A DNA stretch of 64,000 nucleotides. Source: Dyadobacter fermentans DSM 18053 (lineage in GTDB: Bacteria; Bacteroidota; Bacteroidia; Cytophagales; Spirosomataceae). The notes under the pieces are model-generated. The model saw nothing but the letters and a program-made list of their open reading frames with translations. It was not told the DNA's origin and ran no database searches. The stretch is taken from assembly GCF_000023125.1 (NCBI RefSeq), contig NC_013037.1:5558501-5622500 (forward strand), written 5' to 3'. A program made the translations under genes and the position numbers. Below are positions 17,032 to 25,884 of the stretch, piece by piece. How positions within the stretch are numbered: the first letter of the stretch is position 1; every line of letters starts with the position of its first letter.

Positions 17032-18345
17032 TTATCTCGGACCTCTGCCGCTGCGCTCGCCGCCACCGCCTCCGCGGTTACCATTGTCGCCGCCGCGGTT
17101 GCCTCCGCCATTATCGCCGCCTCGGTTACCGCGGTCGTTGCTGCGCGGTTCGGGGGCGTTTCTTTCCTGGCGCTCTGCCCGCGGCGCGGGTTCATAGGAG
17201 CGGTTGCTGCGCTCCTGGCGTTCCGGCCGCTCGATGTTCGGGCGTTCTATCCGTTGTTCCGAACGGTTGGCACGTTCAGGCGCATTACCCGGGTTGTATT
17301 CGCGGTTTCGTTCGGGGCTGTTGCCCGGATTGTATTCGCGGTTACGTTGCGAGCGGTTAGGTGCTTCGTTGCGGTCACTGCGGCCTGGATTCGGCGCTTC
17401 GCTGCGATTATCGAACGGCGATGATTCACGGTTACGCTCGATTCGGTCGTTACCACGGCCATAGGGAGCGGCGTCGCGGTTACGGTCGTTGCGGCTGCTG
17501 CGCTCGTCGTACGGGTTGCGCGAGCCACGTCTCGAATTATCGCCCGGTTCAATGCGGTTGTCGTCATTGCGGTTGCTTCGGTCGGTGCGCGGGTAGCCGT
17601 TGCTGCGGCCGCCGCGGTTACCGTAGTCGTAATTGCCATTTCCGCGGTCCGCGATAATGACCCGGCCTCTGCCTCTCGGGCTGGCATCGATCGTCCGAAC
17701 AGGTACGCTTCTGCGGGTTACGCGCTCGATTTCATCGCGGCGCGGGCCGAACACATAGGTGCGGTTGTCGCTGCGGTAGTAGTTGTTGATCACCACCGTG
17801 TTGTTATAATAATGCGACACACGTCGCGCAGGGGCGCAGTACGAATGCCAGCGAGGGCTGGTAATGTAACGTTGCGGCACGAATACCCACCAGAACGACG
17901 GGATGTTGATCGACACATTGATATTAACCCCCGGTCCCAGCGGTGCCCAGCCGTAGTAGCCGCCACCCGAGCGCCAGTTCACCCACGCAGGGCCCCATTC
18001 GTAGTCCGGCACCCAAAACCAGCCGTAGTAATCGTCGTAGTTCCAGCGGCCGTAGTGGAACGGCGCCCAGCCCCAGTCATATTCCGAAACCCAGGTATTA
18101 CCGTACTCGGTCTGTTCCCAGTAACCGGCGGTAGAGTAAGGTTGAAAACCCCTTGGCACATCGGGAATCCAGACGGAGCCGAACTGCGGATTACGCACCC
18201 AGCGGCCATAGGGGGCGAGTTCGTCGTAAAAGGTCTCAAAAGTGACCCGGAACCCGGGTTGCGCCTCGGTTTTGTTGGATACCGAAACGCCGACGAACAT
18301 CAAAATGAACAGGCCGAGTATTCTTAGTGTACGCATGGTGTCCAT
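17032..18345 (-). CDS. DUF6600-type secreted protein with long Arg/Asn/Gly-rich tail
   Basis: A 437-residue exported protein. It has an N-terminal signal (LRILGLFILMFVGVSVSNKTEAQ). Residues 35-165 hold the Trp/Tyr/Gly-rich repeats of the YxWGxW/DUF6600 family, for example APYGRWVRNPQFGSVWIP, YDWGWAPFHYGRWNYDDYYG and WVPDYEWGPAWVNWR. From about residue 215 to the end the protein is almost only R, N, G, E, P, S and D, including a near-exact duplicate NREYNPGNxPER, and must be disordered. The role is unknown; homologues are thought to be envelope proteins. ATG 18336 (MRTLRILG) is an alternative start. The biased tail creates long false frames on the other strand. Confidence 0.75.
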   Translation of the reverse strand: MDTMRTLRILGLFILMFVGVSVSNKTEAQPGFRVTFETFYDELAPYGRWVRNPQFGSVWIPDVPRGFQPYSTAGYWEQTEYGNTWVSEYDWGWAPFHYGRWNYDDYYGWFWVPDYEWGPAWVNWRSGGGYYGWAPLGPGVNINVSINIPSFWWVFVPQRYITSPRWHSYCAPARRVSHYYNNTVVINNYYRSDNRTYVFGPRRDEIERVTRRSVPVRTIDASPRGRGRVIIADRGNGNYDYGNRGGRSNGYPRTDRSNRNDDNRIEPGDNSRRGSRNPYDERSSRNDRNRDAAPYGRGNDRIERNRESSPFDNRSEAPNPGRSDRNEAPNRSQRNREYNPGNSPERNREYNPGNAPERANRSEQRIERPNIERPERQERSNRSYEPAPRAERQERNAPEPRSNDRGNRGGDNGGGNRGGDNGNRGGGGGERSGRGPR

Positions 18346-18432
18346 GGCTTTATGTTTTAATTGTTTTCCTGTTATTAAAAATCGGTTCTTGGACGTTACT
18401 TTTAGATTCTGGTTTAATGGCTCAGCCGGACA

Positions 18433-18446
18433 TTAACACGTGTTAA
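18433..18446. promoter_or_regulatory. Perfect 14-bp palindrome upstream of arfB
   Basis: TTAACACGTGTTAA, a perfect palindrome with a central CG, 17 bases before the arfB start and 87 bases past the divergent DUF6600 start. Palindromes of this kind with central CG are typical of LacI/GntR-class operators. The cognate regulator is not known. Confidence 0.45.
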
Positions 18447-18463
18447 CAAAACTTCCATGACCC

Positions 18464-18871
18464 ATGATCGATCCTGAAATCCTGCATGCCGAACTGGTGT
18501 TCCAGACAGCCCGGAGCGGTGGGAAGGGAGGGCAGAATGTGAATAAGGTAGAAACAAAGGTAGAACTGCGTTTTGACATTCCGAACTCGCAATTCCTGAC
18601 CGGCGAGGACAAGCAAAAGCTGACCGAAAAATTATCCAACCGATTAACGAACGGTAAAGTGCTCGTATTATACCACCAGACCGAGCGCTCGCAGCTGGCC
18701 AACAAGGAAAAGGTCGTGGAGAAGTTCGACAGGCTTATCCGCCAGGCACTTATTGTTGAAAAAGACCGGAAAGCGACCAGACCTACGTTGGCTTCCAAAC
18801 TCGAAAGATTGAAGGCCAAGCAGCGCAATGCGGCCATTAAGTCGATGCGCCGCAAACCTTTTGAAGAATAA
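18464..18871 (+). CDS. arfB: Alternative ribosome-rescue factor / peptidyl-tRNA hydrolase ArfB
   Basis: Releases peptides from ribosomes stalled on truncated mRNA. The 135-residue protein has the class I release-factor-like domain with the catalytic GGQ motif in ARSGGKGGQNVNKVETKVELR (Gly-Gly-Gln near residue 26), and a basic C-terminal tail (RPTLASKLERLKAKQRNAAIKSMRRKPFEE) that enters the mRNA channel. Length fits ArfB/YaeJ. It is followed 14 bases later by an MFS transporter gene and may be co-transcribed with it, which is probably chance. Confidence 0.93.
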   Translation: MIDPEILHAELVFQTARSGGKGGQNVNKVETKVELRFDIPNSQFLTGEDKQKLTEKLSNRLTNGKVLVLYHQTERSQLANKEKVVEKFDRLIRQALIVEKDRKATRPTLASKLERLKAKQRNAAIKSMRRKPFEE

Positions 18872-18885
18872 ACGAAAACACCTTT

Positions 18886-20127
18886 ATGACCGCCGTCACT
18901 CCTGTTCAACCCAAGCTCAGCGCCGTTTTCACATTGCCTGTAATCGTAGCCTCGCTGGGCTATTTTGTGGATGTGTATGATCTGCTGCTTTTCAACATCG
19001 TGCGCGTGCCGAGTCTGAAAGACCTCGGGCTATCGGAAGAGGAAATCTCGCAGATCGGCGCGAACATTTATAATTGGCAGCAGGCGGGGCTGCTGATCGG
19101 CGGCTTTTTGTGGGGGATTTTGGGTGATAAACTCGGCCGGCGGTCGGTGCTTTTTGGCTCTATTCTCACCTACTCGCTTGCCAATATCGCCTGCGGATTT
19201 ACACAAAACGTCGAAATCTACGCCCTTCTGCGGTTTATCGCCGGTTTCGGATTGGCGGGTGAGCTTGGTGCCGGCATTACGTTGATTGCCGAGATCCTTC
19301 CGAAAGAACTGCGTGGTTATGGTGCGTCGGTGGTGGCGAGCGTGGGCCTTGCCGGGGCGATCGCGGCATTTTTCGCCGTCAAACTGACCGACTGGCGCAT
19401 GGCTTATTTCATCGGCGGCGGAATGGGGCTGATCCTGCTTGTGCTCCGCGTGAATGTGCTGGAATCCGTCGTGTTCAACAAAAGCCTCGAAAAGCGCGGC
19501 TCGAAACCCGTTCCGTGGTGGACGATATTCACGAGCTGGTCGCGATTTGTGCGTTACATGCGCTGCATGGGCATCGGGCTGCCTACGTATATGGTTATCG
19601 GTATTTACTCCACATTCGGGAATGAATTCGCGAAGGCGCTGGGCATTGCGGAGGAAGTTCAGGCGGGCACGTGCGTGCTGTACACGTACATAGGTGTGGT
19701 CACGGGCGACTTTTTCAGCGGGATACTCAGCCAATGGCTTCGTTCGCGCCGGAAGGCGATACTATGGATGATGCTGATGACCCTTGCCGGTGTGGCCTGG
19801 CTGCTTTCGGGAGGCATTCACACGGCTACCGCGCTCTACATTTGCTACATGTGGCTCGGGTTTTCGATTGGCTACATCGCCATGTTCCTCACCACAACGG
19901 CCGAGCAATTCGGCACCAACCTGCGCGCAACAGTCACGACTTCCGTTGCCAACAATGTACGCGCCACGGTGCTGCTTACATTGCCCCTGTTCCAGTTCCT
20001 GAAAAAGGACTCCGGCGTGCTGCATTCGGGCGCGATCGTGGGCGCGTTGTGCTTTTCGCTTGCATTGCTTTCGCTCTGGCGGATGGAGGAAACTTATGGC
20101 AAAGAGCTGGATTATGAAGAAAAATGA
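18886..20127 (+). CDS. MFS transporter
   Basis: Inner-membrane permease of 413 residues with about twelve predicted membrane segments. The MFS signature between TM2 and TM3 reads GGFLWGILGDKLGRRSVLFG, and TM4-TM5 show RFIAGFGLAGELGAGITLIAE as in the sugar/aromatic-acid/phosphate transporter branches. A conserved acidic residue in TM1 (YFVDVYDLLLF) recalls AAHS and sialic-acid-type carriers, but the substrate cannot be told. There is no link to the rhamnose genes other than distance. Follows arfB closely. ATG 18886 chosen. Confidence 0.85.
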   Translation: MTAVTPVQPKLSAVFTLPVIVASLGYFVDVYDLLLFNIVRVPSLKDLGLSEEEISQIGANIYNWQQAGLLIGGFLWGILGDKLGRRSVLFGSILTYSLANIACGFTQNVEIYALLRFIAGFGLAGELGAGITLIAEILPKELRGYGASVVASVGLAGAIAAFFAVKLTDWRMAYFIGGGMGLILLVLRVNVLESVVFNKSLEKRGSKPVPWWTIFTSWSRFVRYMRCMGIGLPTYMVIGIYSTFGNEFAKALGIAEEVQAGTCVLYTYIGVVTGDFFSGILSQWLRSRRKAILWMMLMTLAGVAWLLSGGIHTATALYICYMWLGFSIGYIAMFLTTTAEQFGTNLRATVTTSVANNVRATVLLTLPLFQFLKKDSGVLHSGAIVGALCFSLALLSLWRMEETYGKELDYEEK

Positions 20128-20160
20128 GCCATTCGGTAAGTCTTATCAGCAATTTGTCTG

Positions 20161-20195
20161 GGCAAATCGCCCGATTATCCCTCGGGCGTTTTGCC
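20161..20195. terminator. Terminator at the MFS / hypothetical convergence
   Basis: Arms 20161-20174 and 20182-20195 pair over 14 bp with one mismatch (CGCCCGA core), with TTTT inside the right arm. The right arm overlaps the last codons of the convergent gene at 20175-20519, so one sequence serves both as coding end and terminator. Confidence 0.6.
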
Positions 20196-20519
20196 GAAAA
20201 TTAGCTTGTCCGGTGTCGGGTATTCCAGCAATTTGGTAAAATCTACCTTCCAGAAATCAAGGTCGAGCAAATGGCCCTCGGTATCCTGAGTTAATGTGAT
20301 CACTACCGGTGTGTCGTCGATATCCACATATTCGGCCTGAATGAGGTCGCCGGCGTAGCCATTTACATTGCCTCCCAAACTGATACTGCCCATTTTTCCG
20401 CCCTCATATTCGTCTACCATTTCATTCACCGGGTAGTCGATCGGGTCGAGTTCCAGTTTTTCGAGCAGGAAATGGATGAGGTCAAGTTCCTCGCCGCGGA
20501 TCGGTCTGATATTACTCAT
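20175..20519 (-). CDS. Conserved hypothetical protein, possibly DUF6984-like
   Basis: A 114-residue soluble acidic protein starting at ATG 20519. It opens with RPIRGEELDLIHFLLEKL and contains a beta-rich middle (QAEYVDIDDTPVVITLTQDTEGHLLDLDFWKVDF) resembling small proteins of the DUF6984 kind; I am not sure of that match. No signal peptide or membrane segment. It is downstream of the membrane protein at 20549-21577 with a 29-base gap and is likely in the same operon. No function can be assigned. Confidence 0.6.
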   Translation of the reverse strand: MSNIRPIRGEELDLIHFLLEKLELDPIDYPVNEMVDEYEGGKMGSISLGGNVNGYAGDLIQAEYVDIDDTPVVITLTQDTEGHLLDLDFWKVDFTKLLEYPTPDKLIFGKTPEG

Positions 20520-20548
20520 TGTATTGATTTAAACTAAAATGAAAGGGC

Positions 20549-21577
20549 TCATGCCGCCGTTTTGCCTCGCCATTGCTCAGCTTTTTTGGCGACAAACCAG
20601 AAGGATAACGCCAGCAATGCAAAGAAAATCCCCGCATTGGTACGATCCCAGAAATATTCAAAATAGCGGGTATAAATGTTCAGCAGGAAGAAAATCAGGC
20701 ACAGGTCCCGCAAAGTTTCCTGTTTGTATTGAAATGCATAATAGAGCATTGCCGCGAGTACAAGCGTAAAGCTGAGCGCCCAGAACCAGAAATGGCTTTG
20801 TTTCAATACCTTCCAGCCTTCATAATCGGCATAATTCCCAAAAATAGAAAGCGTCCAGCCAGCCACCAGAAAAAGCAGTAACCCAACAGTGTAGGTTGCC
20901 TCTTTCAAAAACGCCAGCGACCGCACCTGCCCGACCAACCACGACGAGCCCCAGATCGCCATTCCGAACACCGTCATACGCAGCGGGTAATTCATACCGA
21001 GAAACCGGAAGCTTCCACTTGACCAATAATGCGTTTGCGCGCCCCACCAGCCTGCGAGGGCAATAATGGCGCTTACCCAAAGCAGCGTCGACCGCAGGAA
21101 AACGGCAATGCCGGCATAGGCCAGCGAGGCGAGCAGCAACGGAATCGCGTAGTTTCCGGTGCCGTCCAGCAGCCCGCGCGTCCAATACGTAATCGCGATC
21201 GCGACGGTGAGGATAATGGCGATATTATACACTTCGTTGCTCGCTTTCACCTTCGAGCGATTGATGCGCCGTTTAGCCAGATACACCAGCAGGCCTGCCA
21301 GGAAAGTGAACAAAATGCCGACGATATTCTCCGAAAAGCCCCAGCGTTTGCGCAGCAATTCAATCCATTTTTCATCCAGTACCAATGCCCCAAAAGCAAG
21401 CAAGCCGCACGAAACCGCAGAAATCAATGCATAAATGGCGATTGCATCCACGTTCGCATTCCTGATGCTGTAACTCCCGCGAAGTTCCGCGGCCAGCTCC
21501 TTCGAAATGCGCGCCTCCTCCTCCCAAGACTGAATAGCCCGGTTAACGACCTCCGCTTCTTTTTTGTCGAGTTCCAT
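20549..21577 (-). CDS. Multi-pass membrane protein, DUF2157-like
   Basis: A 342-residue protein with a soluble helical N-terminus (residues 1-35, MELDKKEAEVVNRAIQSWEE) followed by about ten hydrophobic helices. The arrangement, a short cytosolic region before paired membrane helices, recalls DUF2157 proteins, whose role is unknown. Trp-rich loops such as AGWWGAQTHYWSSGSF are visible. Upstream of the small hypothetical gene and probably co-transcribed. No transporter or enzyme motif is seen. Confidence 0.6.
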   Translation of the reverse strand: MELDKKEAEVVNRAIQSWEEEARISKELAAELRGSYSIRNANVDAIAIYALISAVSCGLLAFGALVLDEKWIELLRKRWGFSENIVGILFTFLAGLLVYLAKRRINRSKVKASNEVYNIAIILTVAIAITYWTRGLLDGTGNYAIPLLLASLAYAGIAVFLRSTLLWVSAIIALAGWWGAQTHYWSSGSFRFLGMNYPLRMTVFGMAIWGSSWLVGQVRSLAFLKEATYTVGLLLFLVAGWTLSIFGNYADYEGWKVLKQSHFWFWALSFTLVLAAMLYYAFQYKQETLRDLCLIFFLLNIYTRYFEYFWDRTNAGIFFALLALSFWFVAKKAEQWRGKTAA

Positions 21578-21620
21578 TCAATTTTTTCGTGTTGATGAAT
21601 TAAAATCGTGCCTGGGCGGA

Positions 21621-21965
21621 TCAGTTGAACGCTTCTATTTTATCATCGAAGATCACTACCAGTTTGTAGTTTTCGCTCAATTCAATCGCTTCGTTCCATA
21701 TTCCGGCAACGAGTGAATGGAATGCTTTCATCGTGATGTTACCGACGCGAAAATGTATCACGCGCGGCGGAGGGAGGGAAACCAGCATTCTATTGGAAAA
21801 ATCTGAGTCTTTGGTAACGATCGTCATCGCACCACGCTGTGCATACGACCAGATATCCGAATCCTTCGCAGTACGTTCAATATCCAATTGATGAATATAT
21901 TCCGGATTATTCCAAAATGAGAAGTAGTAAGGTAAATTGACGTCGATCAGATATTTAGGCGACAT
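21621..21965 (-). CDS. DUF5615 PIN-like toxin of a type II toxin-antitoxin pair
   Basis: A 114-residue PIN-like protein predicted to act as an RNase toxin. The N-terminus KYLIDVNLP carries the first conserved Asp, and IVTKDSDFSNR carries the central acidic pair, as in the DUF5615/Mut7-C fold. It overlaps the upstream DUF433 antitoxin by 11 bases, which implies translational coupling. A close paralogue lies at 32956-33240, and this copy is the intact one: its C-terminus ends with ELSENYKLVVIFDDKIEAFN, which the paralogue has lost by frameshift. Confidence 0.82.
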   Translation of the reverse strand: MSPKYLIDVNLPYYFSFWNNPEYIHQLDIERTAKDSDIWSYAQRGAMTIVTKDSDFSNRMLVSLPPPRVIHFRVGNITMKAFHSLVAGIWNEAIELSENYKLVVIFDDKIEAFN

Positions 21966-22200
21966 GCTTTATGTCTTTGATGAAATAATTTCGGTTCATC
22001 ATCTCAATAGTAAATTCAAAGCATGCGTCTATATCCTCATTTTCAAGCGCAGGATATTGGTACAGCAATTCGTCACGTGTAGTTCCTGCAAAAAGAAACT
22101 CTAGTACAGTTTGAACCGTGATTCGCATTCCTCTTATAATCGGTTTGCCATTGCAAATGTCGGGATCAATGGCTATTCGCTCAGTGATGTAAGTCGTCAT
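21955..22200 (-). CDS. DUF433 antitoxin
   Basis: An 81-residue winged-helix-like DUF433 protein, the usual partner of DUF5615 toxins. Motifs are ERIAIDPDICNGKPIIRGMRITV followed by LFAGTTRDELLYQYPALENEDIDACFEF. A TTG lies in frame at 22206 but ATG 22200 is the likely start. A full TAnnTTTG match (TATATTTG on the minus strand, 22214-22221) would place transcription start near 22207, leaving a leader of under ten bases. Antitoxin-first order and gene overlap are typical of self-regulated pairs. Confidence 0.82.
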   Translation of the reverse strand: MTTYITERIAIDPDICNGKPIIRGMRITVQTVLEFLFAGTTRDELLYQYPALENEDIDACFEFTIEMMNRNYFIKDIKHVA

Positions 22201-22213
22201 AATCAACTTTTTT

Positions 22214-22221
22214 CAAATATA
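22214..22221 (-). promoter_or_regulatory. Candidate promoter of the first DUF433/DUF5615 pair
   Basis: Minus strand TATATTTG, full match to the -7 consensus, only 14 bases from the antitoxin ATG. It implies a nearly leaderless mRNA. Confidence 0.4.
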
Positions 22222-22270
22222 CCCAAATCATCAGGATAACAATACAGAAGGTACAATTGTCCATTTGCTG

Positions 22271-22307
22271 AAAAAATAAACCCCGGAATCGTGAAATCCC
22301 GGGGTTT
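22271..22307 (-). terminator. Terminator of the PVC-type cytochrome gene
   Basis: Arms AAACCCCGG (22278-22286) and CCGGGGTTT (22299-22307), 12-base loop, with an A/T-run giving TTTATTTTTT on the minus strand. Confidence 0.75.
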
Positions 22308-22327
22308 AGCAATGCGATTCAAAACTG

Positions 22328-25300
22328 TCACTTTTTCAATGTTGAGAGGAACTCCACCACATCGCGGATTTCTCTTTTCGACATGATATGTCCCATCGGA
22401 GGCATGCTCGATGGCACGTTCTCACGCTTCGCAATGCGGGAAACGGCGATTTTTAGCGGTTCGGCTTCCGAGGTCTTCAGCACCAGCTCGTGCTCGTTTT
22501 CCTGCGCCAGAATGCCGGCAGCGGACGTACCGTCCTTCAATGTCAGCATCACCATTCCGAAGCCCGGTGAAAGGCGTGCGCTTGGTTCGATGAGCGCTTG
22601 AAGGAGTTGCTCGCGCGAGAGGACGTTACCGATGTTCGAAAGGTTAGGTCCTACTTCGCCGCCCTGTCCGCCGATCGAGTGGCAACGCACGCATTCCGCG
22701 GCGGAGCTCGTCAGGAAGTAGCGACGGCCGGCCTGCGCGTTTCCGCCGAACAATGCATCCTGGTAATCGGCGGCGGTGTTGCCCTGCTTGCGAAGCGGTG
22801 CAATTTTGGCGATCAATGTACTGGATTTCGTTGAATCGACAGCCTCGCCGAGGTCGAGCAGCAGGTTTTGAGGCAGTTTGTTATCCGCCATTTTACCGAT
22901 CAGGCCGTTGAAAATCGGTTCGGTTTTGTCTACGGGCAGGCTACCGAGCACTTTCAGTATCTGCTGCTGCTCGCGCACGCTGCCTTTTTCGAAGATGGTG
23001 TTCGAAATGTCAGCCAATGCTTCTTTCGACATATTCACACTTCCTACCATGCCCAATGCGGCTGTGCGCACATCGGCGTCGGAGTCGCTCATTCCTTTTT
23101 TCATCACGGTTTCCATATCCGTGTATTTCAGTTCGTTCAATGCGGTGAGCATTGCTGCGCGTACTTTTGGATCGGAGCTGTCGTTCAGGATTTTGGCCAG
23201 TGTGGCGTTGTTGTCGCTTACGCCGAGGTTAGTCAGCATTTGCGCGGCGGCGATCCGGATAGCCGGTTCGTTTTCCTGCAAAATGTCTGCGACCATCGGT
23301 TTGATCTTCGCTTTCACACCTGCCGGGTCACGTTCGATCGGGCCGCGGTAGCGTCCGTCGACGCGGTCCATGAGCGATGGACTAGCCCAGGTTCCGAGCG
23401 TTGCCAGTGCTTCCGCACGCATTTCCTGATCCACGTCTTTTCTTTTCGCAAATGCAATAAGGTCGTTCAGTTGCGTTTCACCACCCACGCGCAATGCGGC
23501 ATTGATAGCGCGGCGCAGCAATGGTTCGGACTTGAAGCCTTTTTCATTTAAAACTCCCGCCAATGCAGGCAATGCAGCTGGAATAGACAGGTCGTCGTTG
23601 ATACCGCGGGCGGCTTCCGTTACGATGTATTCGTCCTTGTCTTTCAGGAATGCGCTGATCTGCTCGTTTTTCATGCGGCGCAGCACGAGTACGCCGGCAA
23701 TCCGCAATGATTTTTCTGGGCTGCTAGCCAATGCCGCCATCGGTGCCGCATCGCCTATGCGCGAGAGCGCCAGTACGCCTGCGTGACGGATGTACACATC
23801 CTCATCATTGTTTGTTTTGATCATCTCGATCAATGGCTGCACGGCATTCTTGTCTTTTACGCGGCCGAGTGCCTGCGCAGCGAAGAATTGCACACGCGGA
23901 TTTTTGCTTTTCAGCATTGGGATCAGCATCGGCGCGGCCTCGGCAATTTTAGCGTCGCCCAGCACCTTAGCCGCCTGCACGGTAATTTCTTCGTCGGAAT
24001 CCTTCAACAACGTCATGAGCACATTGGCATACGACTTATCCTGCCGCGCCAGTTGTCCCATTCCCCAAATCCCGTGAATGCGGCCGAACTGATTGTTTTT
24101 TTGCTCAATGGCTTTGGTCAATACCGCTGCGCCCTTTGCGCCTCTGGAAGCGAGTTCGAACTGTGCTTTCTGGCGGATACGCATGTCTTCGTACGAAAGC
24201 AATGGCAGCAATGCATCGTCGGATTGTTTGGGATAATCCAATTGCATTAAGCGCTTCGTTTCCGTGCGGACTGCTTTCAGGTCGTTTTTCTCGTCGGTCA
24301 CGTCCAGTTTCCACACGCGGCCGTAGTTTTTGGTATCCCAGCCATTGATCCAGTCGGCCACGTACAAGGCACCGTCCGGACCGAAGCGGATACCGGTCGG
24401 CAGGATACCCGTCAGGATGTTCTTCTCGCCATCCAGCACGAACGAAGCGCCTTTTGGTTTCAAACCGAATGACCAGATCGGCGAACGCGCGGGGTTACCG
24501 ACGAATTCCACGAGGAAGAATTTGTTTTTCCACTCCTTACCCAATGCCGTTCCCGGGTTGTACTGCATTCCGGTTGGTCCGTTGTGGTAGTTTTGGATTG
24601 GAGGAATGATATAGGCCGCCTGACCGTCCCAGCGTGGTTTGAACAACTTTTCGTCCATCCAAACCTTGTAACTATTGTTTTTGGGATCGGTGTATTTGCC
24701 ATATTGCCAGTTGGAGCGCCAGCCGGCATCGGAGCCTTCCACTATGTGCACCAAACGCTCGCTTTCGCCGGGGTGATCGCCGTCGTTGTCGGAGCTGATG
24801 AGATTGCCGTATTCGTCGAACACAAACTCGTGCGTGTTACGCAATCCGTGCGCGAAGATTTCGAAATCGGAGCCATCCGGGTTGGAGCGGGCGATGATAC
24901 CTGAATTTGGATGCTCATGTTTCACGCCTTCGGCAGTAGTGATATTAGCACCAATGTCGCCGATATTCCAGTAAATCTTACCATCCGGGCCCTCGATCGG
25001 GTTGGACATGCCGTGCCCGCTGAAACCGATATGCACGCCATATCCGTGGCTGATAGAAGTCTTTTCGTCGAGCACACCGTCGCCATTGGTATCTCGCAAA
25101 CGCCACACATCCGGCGCGATCGTCACGAAAACGTCCTTTGCCCGGACGAGCAGGCCGCCCGCTACGTCGGAAACTTCATCGAAGAAATCGTCGAGAATGC
25201 GCATCGATACGTCGGCGATGCCGTCGTTGTCGGTGTCTTCAATGCGCCAAACCTCATCTTTTTCAACCGCGAGGTCTTTCCAGTCGTGCGAACCGTCACC

Positions 25301-25759
25301 GTTGAGGTCTTTTACCCAGTTATTTTCTTTGCTTTTTTCGGGAGCGAAAGTCTTGTGCAGAAATTTCCGGCGGTCTTCTACGGTTTGCAAGGCGATGGAT
25401 TCAGTGATCCAGTTGCGGTGCCCGCGGATATCGAATTCGGAATTCTTCTGGCGGTTGGTTCTGTTCAGGTACACGCGGCCGGCGTCGTCCATCGCGATCG
25501 CCACGGGATCGGGCGCCAGGGAATCGGAGGCCCAGAGGTCGAGTTTCAGACCGTCGGCCAGCTTCACGACTGTCTTTTCACGGATTTCCCTTGCCCTGGC
25601 TTTGCCAGTTGCGGGGTCTTCCTTCACAACCACTTTGGTACTGTTGGTCTTCACCACCGGCCCGGACGACATCGGGGCCATTTTCATACACGACACTACC
25701 GCCACCGTGGTAGCCGCCATCAGGGTTAGGGGTGTTTTGAGATGTTTTTTGGAGATCAT
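22328..25759 (-). CDS. PVC-type heme-binding CxxCH lipoprotein (membrane-bound dehydrogenase + HEAT repeats + cytochrome c)
   Basis: A 1143-residue exported lipoprotein, lipobox ending AVVSC at Cys24. Residues about 70-510 form the propeller-like membrane-bound dehydrogenase domain (DLWASDSLAPDPVAIAMDDA, EDTDNDGIAD, VADWINGWDT). Residues about 530-990 are HEAT-like repeats (VLGDAKIAEAAPMLIPML, AAQALGRVKDKNAVQPLIEM). A C-terminal cytochrome c domain has the heme site CVRCH at residues 1023-1027 and a likely axial Met in PSSMPPMGHIMSKRE. This architecture is abundant in Planctomycetes and Bacteroidota; it is thought to oxidise carbohydrates or related compounds, but substrates are unproven. It has its own terminator and no catabolic neighbours. 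Confidence 0.88.
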   Translation of the reverse strand: MISKKHLKTPLTLMAATTVAVVSCMKMAPMSSGPVVKTNSTKVVVKEDPATGKARAREIREKTVVKLADGLKLDLWASDSLAPDPVAIAMDDAGRVYLNRTNRQKNSEFDIRGHRNWITESIALQTVEDRRKFLHKTFAPEKSKENNWVKDLNGDGSHDWKDLAVEKDEVWRIEDTDNDGIADVSMRILDDFFDEVSDVAGGLLVRAKDVFVTIAPDVWRLRDTNGDGVLDEKTSISHGYGVHIGFSGHGMSNPIEGPDGKIYWNIGDIGANITTAEGVKHEHPNSGIIARSNPDGSDFEIFAHGLRNTHEFVFDEYGNLISSDNDGDHPGESERLVHIVEGSDAGWRSNWQYGKYTDPKNNSYKVWMDEKLFKPRWDGQAAYIIPPIQNYHNGPTGMQYNPGTALGKEWKNKFFLVEFVGNPARSPIWSFGLKPKGASFVLDGEKNILTGILPTGIRFGPDGALYVADWINGWDTKNYGRVWKLDVTDEKNDLKAVRTETKRLMQLDYPKQSDDALLPLLSYEDMRIRQKAQFELASRGAKGAAVLTKAIEQKNNQFGRIHGIWGMGQLARQDKSYANVLMTLLKDSDEEITVQAAKVLGDAKIAEAAPMLIPMLKSKNPRVQFFAAQALGRVKDKNAVQPLIEMIKTNNDEDVYIRHAGVLALSRIGDAAPMAALASSPEKSLRIAGVLVLRRMKNEQISAFLKDKDEYIVTEAARGINDDLSIPAALPALAGVLNEKGFKSEPLLRRAINAALRVGGETQLNDLIAFAKRKDVDQEMRAEALATLGTWASPSLMDRVDGRYRGPIERDPAGVKAKIKPMVADILQENEPAIRIAAAQMLTNLGVSDNNATLAKILNDSSDPKVRAAMLTALNELKYTDMETVMKKGMSDSDADVRTAALGMVGSVNMSKEALADISNTIFEKGSVREQQQILKVLGSLPVDKTEPIFNGLIGKMADNKLPQNLLLDLGEAVDSTKSSTLIAKIAPLRKQGNTAADYQDALFGGNAQAGRRYFLTSSAAECVRCHSIGGQGGEVGPNLSNIGNVLSREQLLQALIEPSARLSPGFGMVMLTLKDGTSAAGILAQENEHELVLKTSEAEPLKIAVSRIAKRENVPSSMPPMGHIMSKREIRDVVEFLSTLKK

Positions 25760-25884
25760 TGAGGACGTTGCTTGATGCAGATTATTCAGGTTCCGTCATG
25801 AACCGGATACAAAGGAATTAAAAATGGAGCTAATAATTGCTTTTGCCGACTGGAAAGAATGCAGATAAACCTTGGAAAGGTAAC

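Noticed and set aside
17016..17687. Ala/Val- and Thr/Ala-rich frames around the DUF6600 tail
   Set aside because: They are alternative readings of codons for Arg, Asn and Gly in the biased tail of the minus-strand gene.
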